Shown: positions 7,183 to 16,012, counted from the stretch's first letter. The stretch: 32,216 nucleotides of DNA from an uncultured Ruminococcus sp. (GCA_902800005.1 CADCCP010000012.1:1-32216); one strand, 5' to 3'. Translations and numbers: made by a program. Notes: generated by a model not told the origin, from the sequence alone.

Positions 7183-8496
7183 ATGAAACTCATTACAAAA
7201 ATCGTTGAGGGTGCAAAGGATATTCTCCCAAGCGACAGCTACAAATGGCAGTTCGTTGAGGATATTATGCGTAAACAGGCTATGTCTTACGGCTTTAAAG
7301 AAATAAGAACTCCTGTTTTTGAGCATACCGAGCTTTTTGAAAGAGGTGTCGGCGATACTACCGACGTTGTACAAAAAGAAATGTACACCTTCAAAACAAA
7401 AGGCGACAAGTCTATCACTCTCAAACCCGAAGGTACAGCAGGTGCGGCAAGAGCTATCCTTGAAAACGGCGTTTACAATGACGGCTATCCCATAAAAGCC
7501 TATTATATCACACCCTGCTATCGTTATGAACGTGCCCAGAAGGGCAGACAGCGTGAATTTCACCAGTTCGGCATTGAAGTCTATGGAGCAGCCTCTTACT
7601 TTGCAGATGCCGAAGTTATCTGTGCAGCTAAATCCATATTCGACAGGCTCGGTGTAAAAAACATATCCCTTGAACTCAATTCTATCGGCTGCAAGAATTG
7701 CCGTCCGAATTACCATAAGGCTCTCAAAGATTACTTTGCAAGCCACGTTGAAGAATTATGTGATACCTGCCGTTCAAGACTTGACAAAAATCCCATGAGA
7801 ATACTTGACTGCAAAAGTCCCGTATGTTCCGAAATAGCCAAAAATGCCCCTGTTGTACTCGATTATCTCTGTGACGACTGCAACACACATTTTGACGGCG
7901 TTAAAAAATGCCTTGACTCTGCCAATATCGACTACACGATAAATCCCCAAATAGTAAGAGGTCTTGATTACTATACAAGGACTGTATTTGAATTTGTTTC
8001 CAATAACATCGGTGCACAAGGTACTGTATGCGGTGGCGGTCGTTATGACGGTCTTATGGAAGAGTTGGGCGGTCAGCCTACTCCTTCACTTGGCTTTGGC
8101 ATGGGAATCGAAAGACTTTTGATGGTTCTTGAAGAAAACAATATCGAGATACCCAAACCGCCTGTATGTGACCTCTATGTTATAGGCTTAGGCGACAATG
8201 CCAAGATCAAGGCATTCAATATAGTCGAAGGTGTCAGAAATTCCTCTCTCATTGCAGAGGGCGATATTGTCGGCAGAAATCTCAAAAAACAAATGATGTA
8301 TGCAAATAAAATAAATGCAAAATTCACTATGGTCATAGGCGACAGCGAAATCGAAAACAACAAGGCTAAACTTCGCAATATGGCTACAAAAGAGGAAACG
8401 GAAATTTCCCTTGATGACAACTTTTTCAGTGAATTTTTTGCAGTCTACACCGAAAACGAAAATAAATCTCTTTTGGATATTATAAATAAAATGTAA
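7183..8496 (+). CDS. hisS: Histidine--tRNA ligase
   Basis: This cytoplasmic class II synthetase charges tRNA-His with histidine (EC 6.1.1.21). The 437-residue length is usual. Visible family motifs are GVGDTTDVVQKEMYTF (about 57-72), the adenylate-site LKPEGTAGAAR (about 79-89), motif 2 YRYERAQKGRQREFHQFGIE (about 108-127), the HisRS-specific RGLDYYTRTVFEF, CGGGRYDGL, and motif 3 LGFGMGIERL. A C-terminal anticodon-binding domain follows from about residue 330. GAAAGGA about 9 nt upstream sets the start. aspS follows after 14 nt, the usual hisS-aspS operon of Firmicutes. The window also carries the paralogue hisZ, which lacks the aminoacylation motifs. Confidence 0.98.
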   Translation: MKLITKIVEGAKDILPSDSYKWQFVEDIMRKQAMSYGFKEIRTPVFEHTELFERGVGDTTDVVQKEMYTFKTKGDKSITLKPEGTAGAARAILENGVYNDGYPIKAYYITPCYRYERAQKGRQREFHQFGIEVYGAASYFADAEVICAAKSIFDRLGVKNISLELNSIGCKNCRPNYHKALKDYFASHVEELCDTCRSRLDKNPMRILDCKSPVCSEIAKNAPVVLDYLCDDCNTHFDGVKKCLDSANIDYTINPQIVRGLDYYTRTVFEFVSNNIGAQGTVCGGGRYDGLMEELGGQPTPSLGFGMGIERLLMVLEENNIEIPKPPVCDLYVIGLGDNAKIKAFNIVEGVRNSSLIAEGDIVGRNLKKQMMYANKINAKFTMVIGDSEIENNKAKLRNMATKEETEISLDDNFFSEFFAVYTENENKSLLDIINKM

Positions 8497-8510
8497 AGGA
8501 AGTAATCGAC

Positions 8511-10289
8511 ATGGCAGAATTTATGACAGGCTTGAAACGGACGAATTACTGCGGTGAACTCCGTGCAAGCGACATCGGCAAAGAAATCGTTGTATGCGGT
8601 TGGGTACAGCGTCAGCGTGACCTCGGACAGCTTATTTTTATAGATCTCCGTGACAGAACGGGCATTATTCAGCTTGCTTTTGACGACAAAACAGACAAAG
8701 CCGTTTTTGACAAGGCTTTCACTGTACGTTCAGAATATGTACTTTGTGCAAAGGGAATCGTCCGTGAAAGAAGTGCAAAGTCCAATAAGATCCCCACAGG
8801 CGATATTGAGATCGAAGTAAATGAACTCCGTATTCTCTCGGAATCCGAAACAACTCCTTTTGAAATAATCGACAACTGCCCCACAGCAGAATTGACAAGA
8901 TTAAAATATCGTTATCTCGATTTACGCCGTCCCGAATTACAGAAAAATATAATTTTCCGTCACAAAGTCGCAAAAGTTACCCGTGACTATTTCGATGAAA
9001 ACGGCTTTATCGAACTTGAAACACCCATGCTTATAAAATCCACTCCCGAAGGTGCAAGAGATTTTCTCGTGCCGTCAAGAATACATAAAGGTTCTTTCTA
9101 TGCTCTCCCACAGTCTCCCCAAATGTATAAACAGCTCTGCATGGTAGCCGGCTTTGACAGATATATGCAGATCGCAAGATGTTTCCGTGATGAAGACCTC
9201 CGTGCAGACCGTCAGCCCGAATTTACTCAGATAGACCTTGAAATGTCCTTTGTTGACATGGAAGACGTTTTGCAGATAGGTGAAGGCTATATCAAAAGAC
9301 TTTTCAAAGATGTAATGAATATTGATATTCCGACACCTTTCCCCAGATATACATACAATGAAGTTATGGAGCGTTTCGGCTCTGACAAACCCGATACACG
9401 TTTCGGCATGGAAATTTTCAATATCTCCGAAGAAGTCAAAAACACTGAATTTGTCGTATTCAAAAATGCCCTTGCAAACGGCGGCAGTGTTCGTGGCATT
9501 ACAGCAAAAAATGCCGTCAAGACCTACACGAGAAAAGAAATAGACAAACTTGTTGAATTCGTCAAGGGTATCGGTGCAAAAGGTCTTGCATGGATCCGCT
9601 GGACTGATGACAGTATTTCATCAAGTTTTGCAAAATTCATGTCAGAAGATGAAATGCAGGCTATCCTCACAAAAGCAGGTGCAGAAAAAGGTGATGTTGT
9701 TCTTATCGTTGCAGACGGTGACGATAATACAGTTCTTTCAACTCTCGGTGCAGTTCGTACAGAATGTGCAAAGAAACTCAATATCATAAAAGACGGCTAT
9801 AATTTCCTTTGGGTAGTGAAATTCCCGTTCTTTGAATACGATAAAGAAAGCGGTGAATGGCTTGCTATGCACCACCCGTTCACATCTCCCACAGATGAAT
9901 GTATGGATAAACTCGACGGAAACAAGGGTGAAGTCTATGCAAAAGCCTATGATATGGTTCTCAACGGCATTGAACTTTCATCGGGCTCTATCAGAATTAC
10001 AAATCCCGACTTGCAGAAAAAAATGTTTGAAATGCTCGGCTTGAGTGATGAAGAAGCCTATGAAAAATTCGGCTTCTTAATGGACGCTTTCAAATTCGGT
10101 GCACCACCTCACGGCGGTATGGGTATCGGTCTTGACAGACTTGTCATGCAGATGCTCAAAGCTCCCACTTTAAGGGATGTCGTGCTTTTCCCGAAAGTTC
10201 AGAATGCAAGCGAACCCATGACAAACGCTCCCGCAGGTGTTGATAAACAGCAGCTTGTTGACTTGGGCATTGCCGTCATCAGCGAATAA
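8511..10289 (+). CDS. aspS: Aspartate--tRNA ligase
   Basis: This class II synthetase charges tRNA-Asp (EC 6.1.1.12). The 592 residues match the bacterial type: an N-terminal OB-fold anticodon-binding domain (about 10-110, LGQLIFIDLRDRTGIIQLAF), the class II core with motif 2 RCFRDEDLRADRQPEFTQID (about 222-241), the bacterial GAD insertion (about 300-420), and motif 3 GIGLDRLVM near residue 540. In the anticodon-binding loop the residue before Gly is Leu (RDLG). Non-discriminating bacterial enzymes usually have His there (RDHG), so this one is probably tRNA-Asp specific; that is inferred from family knowledge. It is the second gene of the hisS operon, 14 nt downstream with AAAGGAAG before the ATG. 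Confidence 0.98.
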   Translation: MAEFMTGLKRTNYCGELRASDIGKEIVVCGWVQRQRDLGQLIFIDLRDRTGIIQLAFDDKTDKAVFDKAFTVRSEYVLCAKGIVRERSAKSNKIPTGDIEIEVNELRILSESETTPFEIIDNCPTAELTRLKYRYLDLRRPELQKNIIFRHKVAKVTRDYFDENGFIELETPMLIKSTPEGARDFLVPSRIHKGSFYALPQSPQMYKQLCMVAGFDRYMQIARCFRDEDLRADRQPEFTQIDLEMSFVDMEDVLQIGEGYIKRLFKDVMNIDIPTPFPRYTYNEVMERFGSDKPDTRFGMEIFNISEEVKNTEFVVFKNALANGGSVRGITAKNAVKTYTRKEIDKLVEFVKGIGAKGLAWIRWTDDSISSSFAKFMSEDEMQAILTKAGAEKGDVVLIVADGDDNTVLSTLGAVRTECAKKLNIIKDGYNFLWVVKFPFFEYDKESGEWLAMHHPFTSPTDECMDKLDGNKGEVYAKAYDMVLNGIELSSGSIRITNPDLQKKMFEMLGLSDEEAYEKFGFLMDAFKFGAPPHGGMGIGLDRLVMQMLKAPTLRDVVLFPKVQNASEPMTNAPAGVDKQQLVDLGIAVISE

Positions 10290-10297
10290 TATTAAAC

Positions 10298-10335
10298 AAG
10301 TCTGCTGAACAGTCAACTTTGTTCGGCAGACTTTT
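10298..10335 (+). terminator. Terminator after aspS
   Basis: AAGTCTGCTGAACA (10298-10311) pairs with TGTTCGGCAGACTT (10320-10333) with one wobble pair and an 8-nt loop, followed by a short T-stretch. It lies between aspS and azlC; the weak U-run may let some transcription continue into azlC, for which no separate promoter was seen. Confidence 0.8.
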
Positions 10336-10355
10336 CAAAATTGGAGATATTTCTT

Positions 10356-11066
10356 ATGGATAAAAAAATAAAGTCCGACTTTCTCAGGGGACTTTTTGAC
10401 GGTATACCGATATTTTTAGGTTATCTGTCGGTATCATTCGGATTCGGTATAATGGCGGTCAGTTCGGGATTGAGTGTCTTTGAAGCCTTCATGATCTCAC
10501 TGACAAACCTCACATCAGCAGGACAGGCTCAAGGAGTTGCAGTTATCGCCGCCGGCGGTACTCTTATAGAGATGGCTGTCGTACAGTTCGTCATCAATAT
10601 CAGATATGCCCTAATGGGACTATCCCTTTCACAGAAACTTGACGGCAAATTCACCCTTCCTCACAGACTTCTTGCCGCTTACGGAATTACAGATGAAATA
10701 TTTGCCCTCTGCTCCACAAAAGAGGATATTTTAAGACCGAACTATATGTACGGTGTCATAGTTGTATCAACTTTCGGCTGGGCACTCGGTACATTTTTGG
10801 GCGGTGCGGCAGGAACTCTCTTACCTGCAAACGTCACTTCCGCTCTCGGCATAGTCCTCTATGGAATGTTCATAGCAATAATCGTTCCGCCGTCACGCAA
10901 ACAAAAAAGTGTTCTCTTTGTCGTGGGAGTTGCCGCACTTTTCAGCGTGATCTGCAAATATCTTTTGCCGTTCATATCGGGCGGATTCGCTGTTATAATC
11001 TCGGCAATAATAGCCGCTGTATTCGGTGCATTGATATTTCCTCAAAAGGACGGTGAAAATGAATGA
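10356..11066 (+). CDS. azlC: Branched-chain amino acid exporter, large subunit (AzlC)
   Basis: AzlC and AzlD form an inner-membrane exporter of branched-chain amino acids and their analogues. The 236-residue protein has about six hydrophobic segments and the AzlC hallmark order: FLRGLFDGIPIFLGYLSVSFGFG near the N terminus, then SLTNLTSAGQAQGVAVIAAG and VQFVINIRYALMGLSLSQKL. The ATG at 10356 is chosen because GGAG at 10343-10346 lies at correct spacing; an upstream in-frame TTG at 10341 would overlap that site. azlD overlaps its end by 4 nt (ATGA), indicating translational coupling. No regulator gene of the azl type lies nearby. Confidence 0.93.
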   Translation: MDKKIKSDFLRGLFDGIPIFLGYLSVSFGFGIMAVSSGLSVFEAFMISLTNLTSAGQAQGVAVIAAGGTLIEMAVVQFVINIRYALMGLSLSQKLDGKFTLPHRLLAAYGITDEIFALCSTKEDILRPNYMYGVIVVSTFGWALGTFLGGAAGTLLPANVTSALGIVLYGMFIAIIVPPSRKQKSVLFVVGVAALFSVICKYLLPFISGGFAVIISAIIAAVFGALIFPQKDGENE

Positions 11067-11362
11067 GTATCGCCATTTATATAGCAGTAATGGCTGTTGT
11101 TACCTATCTTATTCGAGCATTGCCGTTCGCATTTTTCAGAAAAAAAATAAAATCTAAATTTATCAAAAGCTTTCTTTATTACGTTCCGTATGCGGTTTTA
11201 AGTGCCATGACGATCCCTGCCATCTTCTACAGCACAGGCAATATTTATACTTCCCTTGCAGGAACGGCAACTGCACTTGTATTAGCCTATTTCAATTTAC
11301 CTTTGATAGTCGTATCACTTGCGGCGGCTCTCACAGCTTTCCTCACGGGATTTATTTTTTAA
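11063..11362 (+). CDS. azlD: Branched-chain amino acid exporter, small subunit (AzlD)
   Basis: A 99-residue membrane protein with about four hydrophobic segments (IAVMAVVTYLIRALPFAFF; SFLYYVPYAVLSAMTIPAIF; LAGTATALVLAYFNLPLIVV; the C-terminal LAAALTAFLTGFIF). The TYLIRALPFAFF motif near residue 15 and YVPYAVLSAMTIPAIF are characteristic of the AzlD family (PF05437). It works with AzlC as the small subunit of the exporter. Its start codon overlaps the azlC stop, and AAAGGACGG in the azlC 3' end serves as ribosome binding site. A heptamer repeat block follows the stop codon in place of a classical terminator. Confidence 0.93.
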   Translation: MSIAIYIAVMAVVTYLIRALPFAFFRKKIKSKFIKSFLYYVPYAVLSAMTIPAIFYSTGNIYTSLAGTATALVLAYFNLPLIVVSLAAALTAFLTGFIF

Positions 11363-11427
11363 TGTGAAATGAGAAATGATGAATGAAAAATTATTCCTCA
11401 CTCCCCATTCCTAATTCATCATTAACG
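11363..11427. repeat. Degenerate heptamer inverted-repeat block after azlD
   Basis: The sequence reads in 7-nt units (GAAATGA, GAAATGA, TGAATGA, AAAATTA, TTCCTCA, CTCCCCA, TTCCTAA, TTCATCA) beginning 3 nt after the azlD stop. The first and last units are inverted copies (AATGATGAAT against ATTCATCATT), so transcripts could fold. It may act as a weak terminator or be a mobile repeat remnant. Confidence 0.6.
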
Positions 11428-11442
11428 AAGGGTGGTATTTTT

Positions 11443-12279
11443 ATGAAGAACATATTAAAAGCATTGGCGATCGCAAGTATAAGTGCTGTTTTGCTGAGTG
11501 CGTGTCATGCCAAATCCGAAAGTCAGATAGTACGATATGCAAATCAGAATTTCGGCAGTGCAGAACTTGTTTCTACTGAAAGTACCGAAAAGGACGGTAA
11601 AAAATGTACCTTGCGTGATAAACAGTACGGCTTTGAATACTACGTCAAAAGCGAAATGCACGACATTATCATTGACGGCTCGAAATTCGGCAGTACCGAA
11701 AGCACCGACAGTGATTTCAGTACACAATATTTCAATTTGCTTAAAAGCACCTGTCAGGCACAGTTTGACGAAATTGCACAACTTGACCGTGTTGAAATAA
11801 GCTATGAAGGTTACTATGATTTAATGAAAATAAAATGCACTGCCGATAAAAGCGGTTTTTTAGAAGCCGTTGAAAAGATTTCCGATATTATCATCTCTTT
11901 CGACAGCAGAAAGTATTATAAAAGCAAGCATTTCGGTGTTTACGATATGAATGATAAACGTCTGGGAGCTTACTATATACATGAGAAAAGATGGGTAGAT
12001 GTTACCGATGAAGATGACGATTTCTACATAGAGAGGGCTAAAATGCTCAATAGAAATGCAAAATTTATTCGCAAGGAAAAGAAACTTTTCAAAGATACGG
12101 GTTTTGCACCCGATCAAGTACAGACATATCTCACCGATCCCGAATATACCTATGAAACACCCGTTCAATACTACTATTTCAGCGTGAACGGCAAAGAATT
12201 TTTCATAGCAGACTTTATATTAAAAGACCATTATTCCGACATTCAGCAGTACAACAACTATGACGAGGTGTTCAATTAA
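11443..12279 (+). CDS. Lipoprotein of unknown function
   Basis: The start at 11443 (MKNILKAL) is preferred over an in-frame ATG at 11383 that lies inside the repeat block, because GAAGGGTGG precedes it. The 278-residue protein has a lipoprotein signal peptide with lipobox LLSAC (Cys about residue 21). The mature part is charged and soluble, with many Tyr, Asp and Lys residues and no recognised domain; YFSVNGKEFFIADFIL near the C terminus looks like a beta-hairpin. Immediately after the TAA stop, in the same frame, 33 more sense codons with coding-like composition run to a second stop at 12379-12381. This suggests a recent nonsense mutation or a naturally shortened form. No promoter was recognised. 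The function is unknown. Confidence 0.85.
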   Translation: MKNILKALAIASISAVLLSACHAKSESQIVRYANQNFGSAELVSTESTEKDGKKCTLRDKQYGFEYYVKSEMHDIIIDGSKFGSTESTDSDFSTQYFNLLKSTCQAQFDEIAQLDRVEISYEGYYDLMKIKCTADKSGFLEAVEKISDIIISFDSRKYYKSKHFGVYDMNDKRLGAYYIHEKRWVDVTDEDDDFYIERAKMLNRNAKFIRKEKKLFKDTGFAPDQVQTYLTDPEYTYETPVQYYYFSVNGKEFFIADFILKDHYSDIQQYNNYDEVFN

Positions 12280-12381
12280 GTGATATACTTTACATCTGAC
12301 TTGCAAGATGCCGGCGTTGATGCAAACAATATGTCAACTGTCAGTGCAGATCAAATTATTGCATTTTTCAGTGAGATATAA
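12280..12381 (+). pseudogene. In-frame 33-codon tail after the lipoprotein stop
   Basis: Directly after the TAA at 12277-12279 the same frame continues GTG ATA TAC ... to TAA at 12379-12381 and would encode a peptide containing YFTSDLQDAGVDANNMS and ADQIIAFF. Codon use (GCC, GGC, GTT, GAT, GCA) is like that of the genes around it, not AT-rich spacer. No ribosome binding site suits an independent start at 12280. It is most simply the severed C terminus of the lipoprotein. Confidence 0.45.
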
Positions 12382-12384
12382 ATA

Positions 12385-12413
12385 TTGACAAATCAAGCCG
12401 TTTTTGCTATTAT
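12385..12413 (+). promoter_or_regulatory. pheS-pheT promoter
   Basis: TTGACA (12385-12390), 17-bp spacer, TATTAT (12408-12413). Only about 50 nt separate the likely transcription start from the pheS ATG, too short for a T-box leader. Confidence 0.8.
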
Positions 12414-12471
12414 TTAAAAGGTTTTTTATAATTTTTTTGCAATTACTATTTTGATTGTGAGGGAAAAAGGT

Positions 12472-13512
12472 ATGATAGACAAACTGAAAAAAATCCTTGA
12501 AGACGGTGAACAGAGAATCGCTCAAACTCTCTCCGAAACCGAACTTCAGGACGTAAAAGCCTCTCTTCTCGGCAAACAGAGCGTTTTTACGGAAGTTATG
12601 AAGGAAATGCCGAAACTTGATCCGAAACTCCGTCCGGAGATAGGAAAAAAAGTCAATGAGATAAAATCACGCTTTACAAGCCTTATCGACAAGCAAAGAC
12701 TTGAACTTCAGCTTAAAGCGGATAAAATTGACGAAAACTTTGATATAACCGTTCCCGGAATTGCCCCTGCAAGTACGGGCGGTCTACACCCCATTACACA
12801 AATGTGCTATGACCTTAATGACGCTTTTCGCTCAATGGGATTTGAGATTTTCGAGGAAGATGACATTACAAGTGAACTCTATGCTTTTGATAAACTCAAC
12901 TTCCCCCCGAATCACCCTGCAAGAGAAAGCATGGATACATATTGGCTTGAAGGTCATGACAAGGGCTGTTCATGTGATAAACTCTGCTTACGTCCTCACC
13001 TGACGGGCGGAAGTGTGCGTTATCTCCAAACTCATAAGCCCCCCTATCGTTTTGTATATCCCGGCAGAGTTTACAGAAATGAGTCCACTGACGCAAGACA
13101 TGAAAGAGCTTTCTTCCAGTATGAAGCTCTTATCGTTGACAAAGAATTTACTTTTGCATCGGGTAAGGTGCTTATTAAAAGTATTCTTTCAAAAGTCTTC
13201 GGCAGAGATGTTCCCGTAAGAATGAGAGCAGGATTTTTCCCGTTCGTTGAACCGGGCTTTGAAATAGACATGGGCTGTCTGGTCTGCGGCGGAAAAGGCT
13301 GCAGCGTATGCAAACAGGTCGGTTGGATAGAAATTATGCCCGGCGGCACTCCTCATCCCAATGTACTCCGTGCAGGCGGTCTTGATCCCGATGAATATAC
13401 AGGTTTCTATGTAAATATCGGTCTTGACAGACTCGTCATGATGAGATACGGCGTTGATGATGTACGTCTGTTCCACAGTGCCGATCTGAGATTCTTGGAA
13501 CAGTTCAATTAA
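12472..13512 (+). CDS. pheS: Phenylalanine--tRNA ligase, alpha subunit (divergent, four-Cys type)
   Basis: The catalytic subunit of the (alpha-beta)2 PheRS (EC 6.1.1.20), 346 residues. The ATG at 12472 is preceded by GAGGGAAAAAGG; the in-frame TTG at 12451 overlaps that site. An N-terminal coiled-coil-like arm (about 1-85) is followed by the catalytic domain with NFPPNHPARESMDTYWL, GRVYRNESTDARHERAFFQ (motif 2), and motif 3 NIGLDRLVMMRYGVDDVR. Where most PheS proteins read RTHTSPVQ, this one has RPHLTGGSVRYL (about residue 174). Cys 269, 272, 277 and 280 (CLVCGGKGCSVC) form a likely zinc knuckle found in some bacterial PheS lineages. pheT follows after 15 nt. The identification is secure from the operon and motifs; the subfamily is unusual. 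Confidence 0.95.
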   Translation: MIDKLKKILEDGEQRIAQTLSETELQDVKASLLGKQSVFTEVMKEMPKLDPKLRPEIGKKVNEIKSRFTSLIDKQRLELQLKADKIDENFDITVPGIAPASTGGLHPITQMCYDLNDAFRSMGFEIFEEDDITSELYAFDKLNFPPNHPARESMDTYWLEGHDKGCSCDKLCLRPHLTGGSVRYLQTHKPPYRFVYPGRVYRNESTDARHERAFFQYEALIVDKEFTFASGKVLIKSILSKVFGRDVPVRMRAGFFPFVEPGFEIDMGCLVCGGKGCSVCKQVGWIEIMPGGTPHPNVLRAGGLDPDEYTGFYVNIGLDRLVMMRYGVDDVRLFHSADLRFLEQFN

Positions 13513-13527
13513 AAGGAGGGCTATTTT

Positions 13528-15966
13528 TTGAAAGTTTCACTTGATTGGATAAAAGAGTATGTAGAACTCCCCGAAAGCATGGATCTGACAAAACTTGCTT
13601 ATGACCTTACAATGTCAACCGTTGAAGTCGAGGGAGCTGAACAGCTTGCAGATAAATTCGATAAAATAATAGTCGGCGTGATAAAAGAGGTACTTCCCCA
13701 CCCGAATGCCGATAAACTCCGTGTATGCAAAACGGATATAGGAAATGAAATTCAGGACATTGTATGCGGCGGTTCAAATCTTGAAGTCGGAATGAAAGTT
13801 GCAGTAGCTTGTCCGGGTGCTATGGTAAAATGGCATGGCGAGGGCGAGCCTGTTGAAATCAAAAACACGGCTTTGCGTGGAGTACAGAGTTTCGGCATGA
13901 TATGTGCCGCTGTAGAAATAGGTCTTGCAGACCTTTTCCCCGCAAACAATGACCATGAAATTGTAGATTTGTCTGCATTTGACGTGAAAGCCGGTACACC
14001 TTTGGCAGAGGCTCTTGACCTTGATGATATAATTCTTGAAATAGATAATAAATCAATGACAAACCGTCCTGATCTTTGGGGACATTACGGCATTGCAAGA
14101 GAAATTGCCGCTTTGTATGACCTGCCTTTGAAAGAGTTCCCGAAATTCGATTTAACGGACGTTCCCGCACTCACCCTTGACATTCAAGATACAGAACGCT
14201 GTCCGAGATACATGGGTACGGAAATAAACAATGTTTATGTAAAGCCCGCTCCCTATAAGATTCAGCAGAGAATTTGGAAAGTCGGTATGCGTCCGATAAA
14301 TGCTCTCGTTGATATTACAAACTATGTCATGCTTGCAACGGGCAATCCTACACACGCTTTTGATGCTGATAATATAAAAGATCATATCGTTGTAAGATGT
14401 GCCGATGACGGCGAAAAACTCCTTCTCCTCAATGGCAAAGACTTAACTTTATCAACAAATGATTTGGTCATTGCCGATACGGAAAGTGCAGTCGGCTTGG
14501 CAGGTGTCATGGGCGGTGCAAAGGATTCCATTCTCCCCAAAACTCAAAGAGTTCTTCTTGAAGTCGCCAACTTCAAGGCACAATCAATAAGAGGTACTGC
14601 CCTCAGATATGACAACAGAACAGACGCTTCTTCAAGATACGAAAAAGCCATTGATCCCGAAAGATGCGATCAGGCATTTGCATTGTCTATGCAGATGTTC
14701 AAAGAAATTTACCCCGATATGCAGGTAGTCGCATACAGTGACTGCTATCCCAAAAAACTCGTTAAAAATGAAATAGACGTTTCTATGAAATGGCTTGAAT
14801 GCCGTCTTGGAAAAGTCATTGCAAGGGAAGACATCGTTAAAAAACTCTCTGAACTCGGTTTTGAAGTTGCCTTTGACGGTGACAATATGCACATCACCGT
14901 TCCGACGTGGCGTTCAACAGGTGATGTTTCCATCAAAGATGACATCATGGAAGAAATTGCCAGAATGTACGGCTATGAGAATTTTGAACCGTCTCCCATT
15001 ACAACGACTTTCACGGGAGCTATCAATCAGCTTGAAATAGACCTCGAAAGAAAGATAAAAGAATATCTCGCATTCAGATGTAATATGCGTGAGATATTCA
15101 CATATCCTTGGATGGACGATGAGTATGTAAATGCAGTTCTCCAAAATACAGACGGCATTTTGAAGATCTCCACTCCTCCGTCACCCGATGAAAGCTATAT
15201 CCGTTCATCTCTCCTGCCGAATATCGTAAAAGCCGTAAATAAGAATCTCAGATATTACATGGAATTTTCCATTTTCGAGTGTGCAAGAGTTTTCTTTGAC
15301 AGGGATTATACATCTCCCTATGACGAAACAGAAAAACTGCCTTTACAGCAGAAAAATTTCGGCGGTGCGTTTGTCGGCACATATAAAAATATCACAGACC
15401 TTTTCAGAAAGTCCAAAGGTGTTCTTGAAAATATGCCGAGATACACCCACATGGACGGCTTCACATTTAAAAAATCCGATAAACCCGTATGGGCTGATGA
15501 AACTCTCTGGATGAATATTTTTGTCGGAGATCAAAAAATAGGCGATTTTGCACTCCTTTCAAAACAGATCGCTTTGCAGTGCGGTATAAAAAACAATGCC
15601 GTCATGCTCTTTGAATTCAACTATGACGTTCTCAAACCCTTCAAGTCAAGAACAAATACATTTACACATCTGCCCGAATATCCCGTAAACGATTTCGACC
15701 TGTCCATGCTCATTGATGAAAATGTCTGCTGGGCTGACATTAAAGCCACTATCCTTGAAGAAAACAAAGATAATGCATTGCTGAAATCCGTTTCATTCGT
15801 TGAGGAATACAAGGGCAAACAGATAATCAAGGGTAAAAAATCCGTCACTCTCCGCCTTGAGATAGGCTCTGACGAGAAAACACTTACATCTTCCGAATTG
15901 GAAAAGATCGGATTCGGTGTTGCAAAGTGCCTTGAAGAAAAATATCAGGCTTCCCTCAGAAACTAA
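13528..15966 (+). CDS. pheT: Phenylalanine--tRNA ligase, beta subunit
   Basis: The non-catalytic subunit of PheRS, providing tRNA binding and editing. The 812 residues match the full-length bacterial form: MKVSLDWIKEYVELP at the N terminus, a tRNA-binding OB domain (about 40-150, VLPHPNADKLRVCKTDIG), the B3/B4 editing domain (about 210-385), the B5 domain (about 405-475), the catalytic-like core, and the anticodon-binding FDX-ACB domain at the C terminus (FTHLPEYPVNDFDLSMLID, about 710-730). Translation starts at a TTG (13528), fixed by AAAGGAGGG at 13512-13520 and by homology. It is the last gene of the pheST operon before a strong terminator. Confidence 0.98.
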   Translation: MKVSLDWIKEYVELPESMDLTKLAYDLTMSTVEVEGAEQLADKFDKIIVGVIKEVLPHPNADKLRVCKTDIGNEIQDIVCGGSNLEVGMKVAVACPGAMVKWHGEGEPVEIKNTALRGVQSFGMICAAVEIGLADLFPANNDHEIVDLSAFDVKAGTPLAEALDLDDIILEIDNKSMTNRPDLWGHYGIAREIAALYDLPLKEFPKFDLTDVPALTLDIQDTERCPRYMGTEINNVYVKPAPYKIQQRIWKVGMRPINALVDITNYVMLATGNPTHAFDADNIKDHIVVRCADDGEKLLLLNGKDLTLSTNDLVIADTESAVGLAGVMGGAKDSILPKTQRVLLEVANFKAQSIRGTALRYDNRTDASSRYEKAIDPERCDQAFALSMQMFKEIYPDMQVVAYSDCYPKKLVKNEIDVSMKWLECRLGKVIAREDIVKKLSELGFEVAFDGDNMHITVPTWRSTGDVSIKDDIMEEIARMYGYENFEPSPITTTFTGAINQLEIDLERKIKEYLAFRCNMREIFTYPWMDDEYVNAVLQNTDGILKISTPPSPDESYIRSSLLPNIVKAVNKNLRYYMEFSIFECARVFFDRDYTSPYDETEKLPLQQKNFGGAFVGTYKNITDLFRKSKGVLENMPRYTHMDGFTFKKSDKPVWADETLWMNIFVGDQKIGDFALLSKQIALQCGIKNNAVMLFEFNYDVLKPFKSRTNTFTHLPEYPVNDFDLSMLIDENVCWADIKATILEENKDNALLKSVSFVEEYKGKQIIKGKKSVTLRLEIGSDEKTLTSSELEKIGFGVAKCLEEKYQASLRN

Positions 15967-15971
15967 AAAAA

Positions 15972-16012
15972 TTCCCGTTGTACAGCTTTCCTGCACAACG
16001 GGATATTTTTAT
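15972..16012. terminator. Bidirectional terminator between pheT and the EamA gene
   Basis: TCCCGTTGT (15973-15981) pairs with ACAACGGGA (15995-16003), with two further pairs past one mismatch. The plus side ends in TATTTTTATTTTTT and the minus side in ATTTTTTT, so it can stop both convergent transcripts. Confidence 0.92.

Noticed and set aside
11383..11442. Longer N terminus for the lipoprotein from ATG 11383
   Set aside because: It would read through the heptamer repeat block and spoil the signal peptide; a good ribosome binding site precedes 11443.
12414..12471. T-box leader before pheS (also considered before hisS at 7148-7182 and hisZ at 24613-24657)
   Set aside because: The leaders are far shorter than the 150 nt or more a T-box needs, and no T-box core or terminator/antiterminator pair is present.
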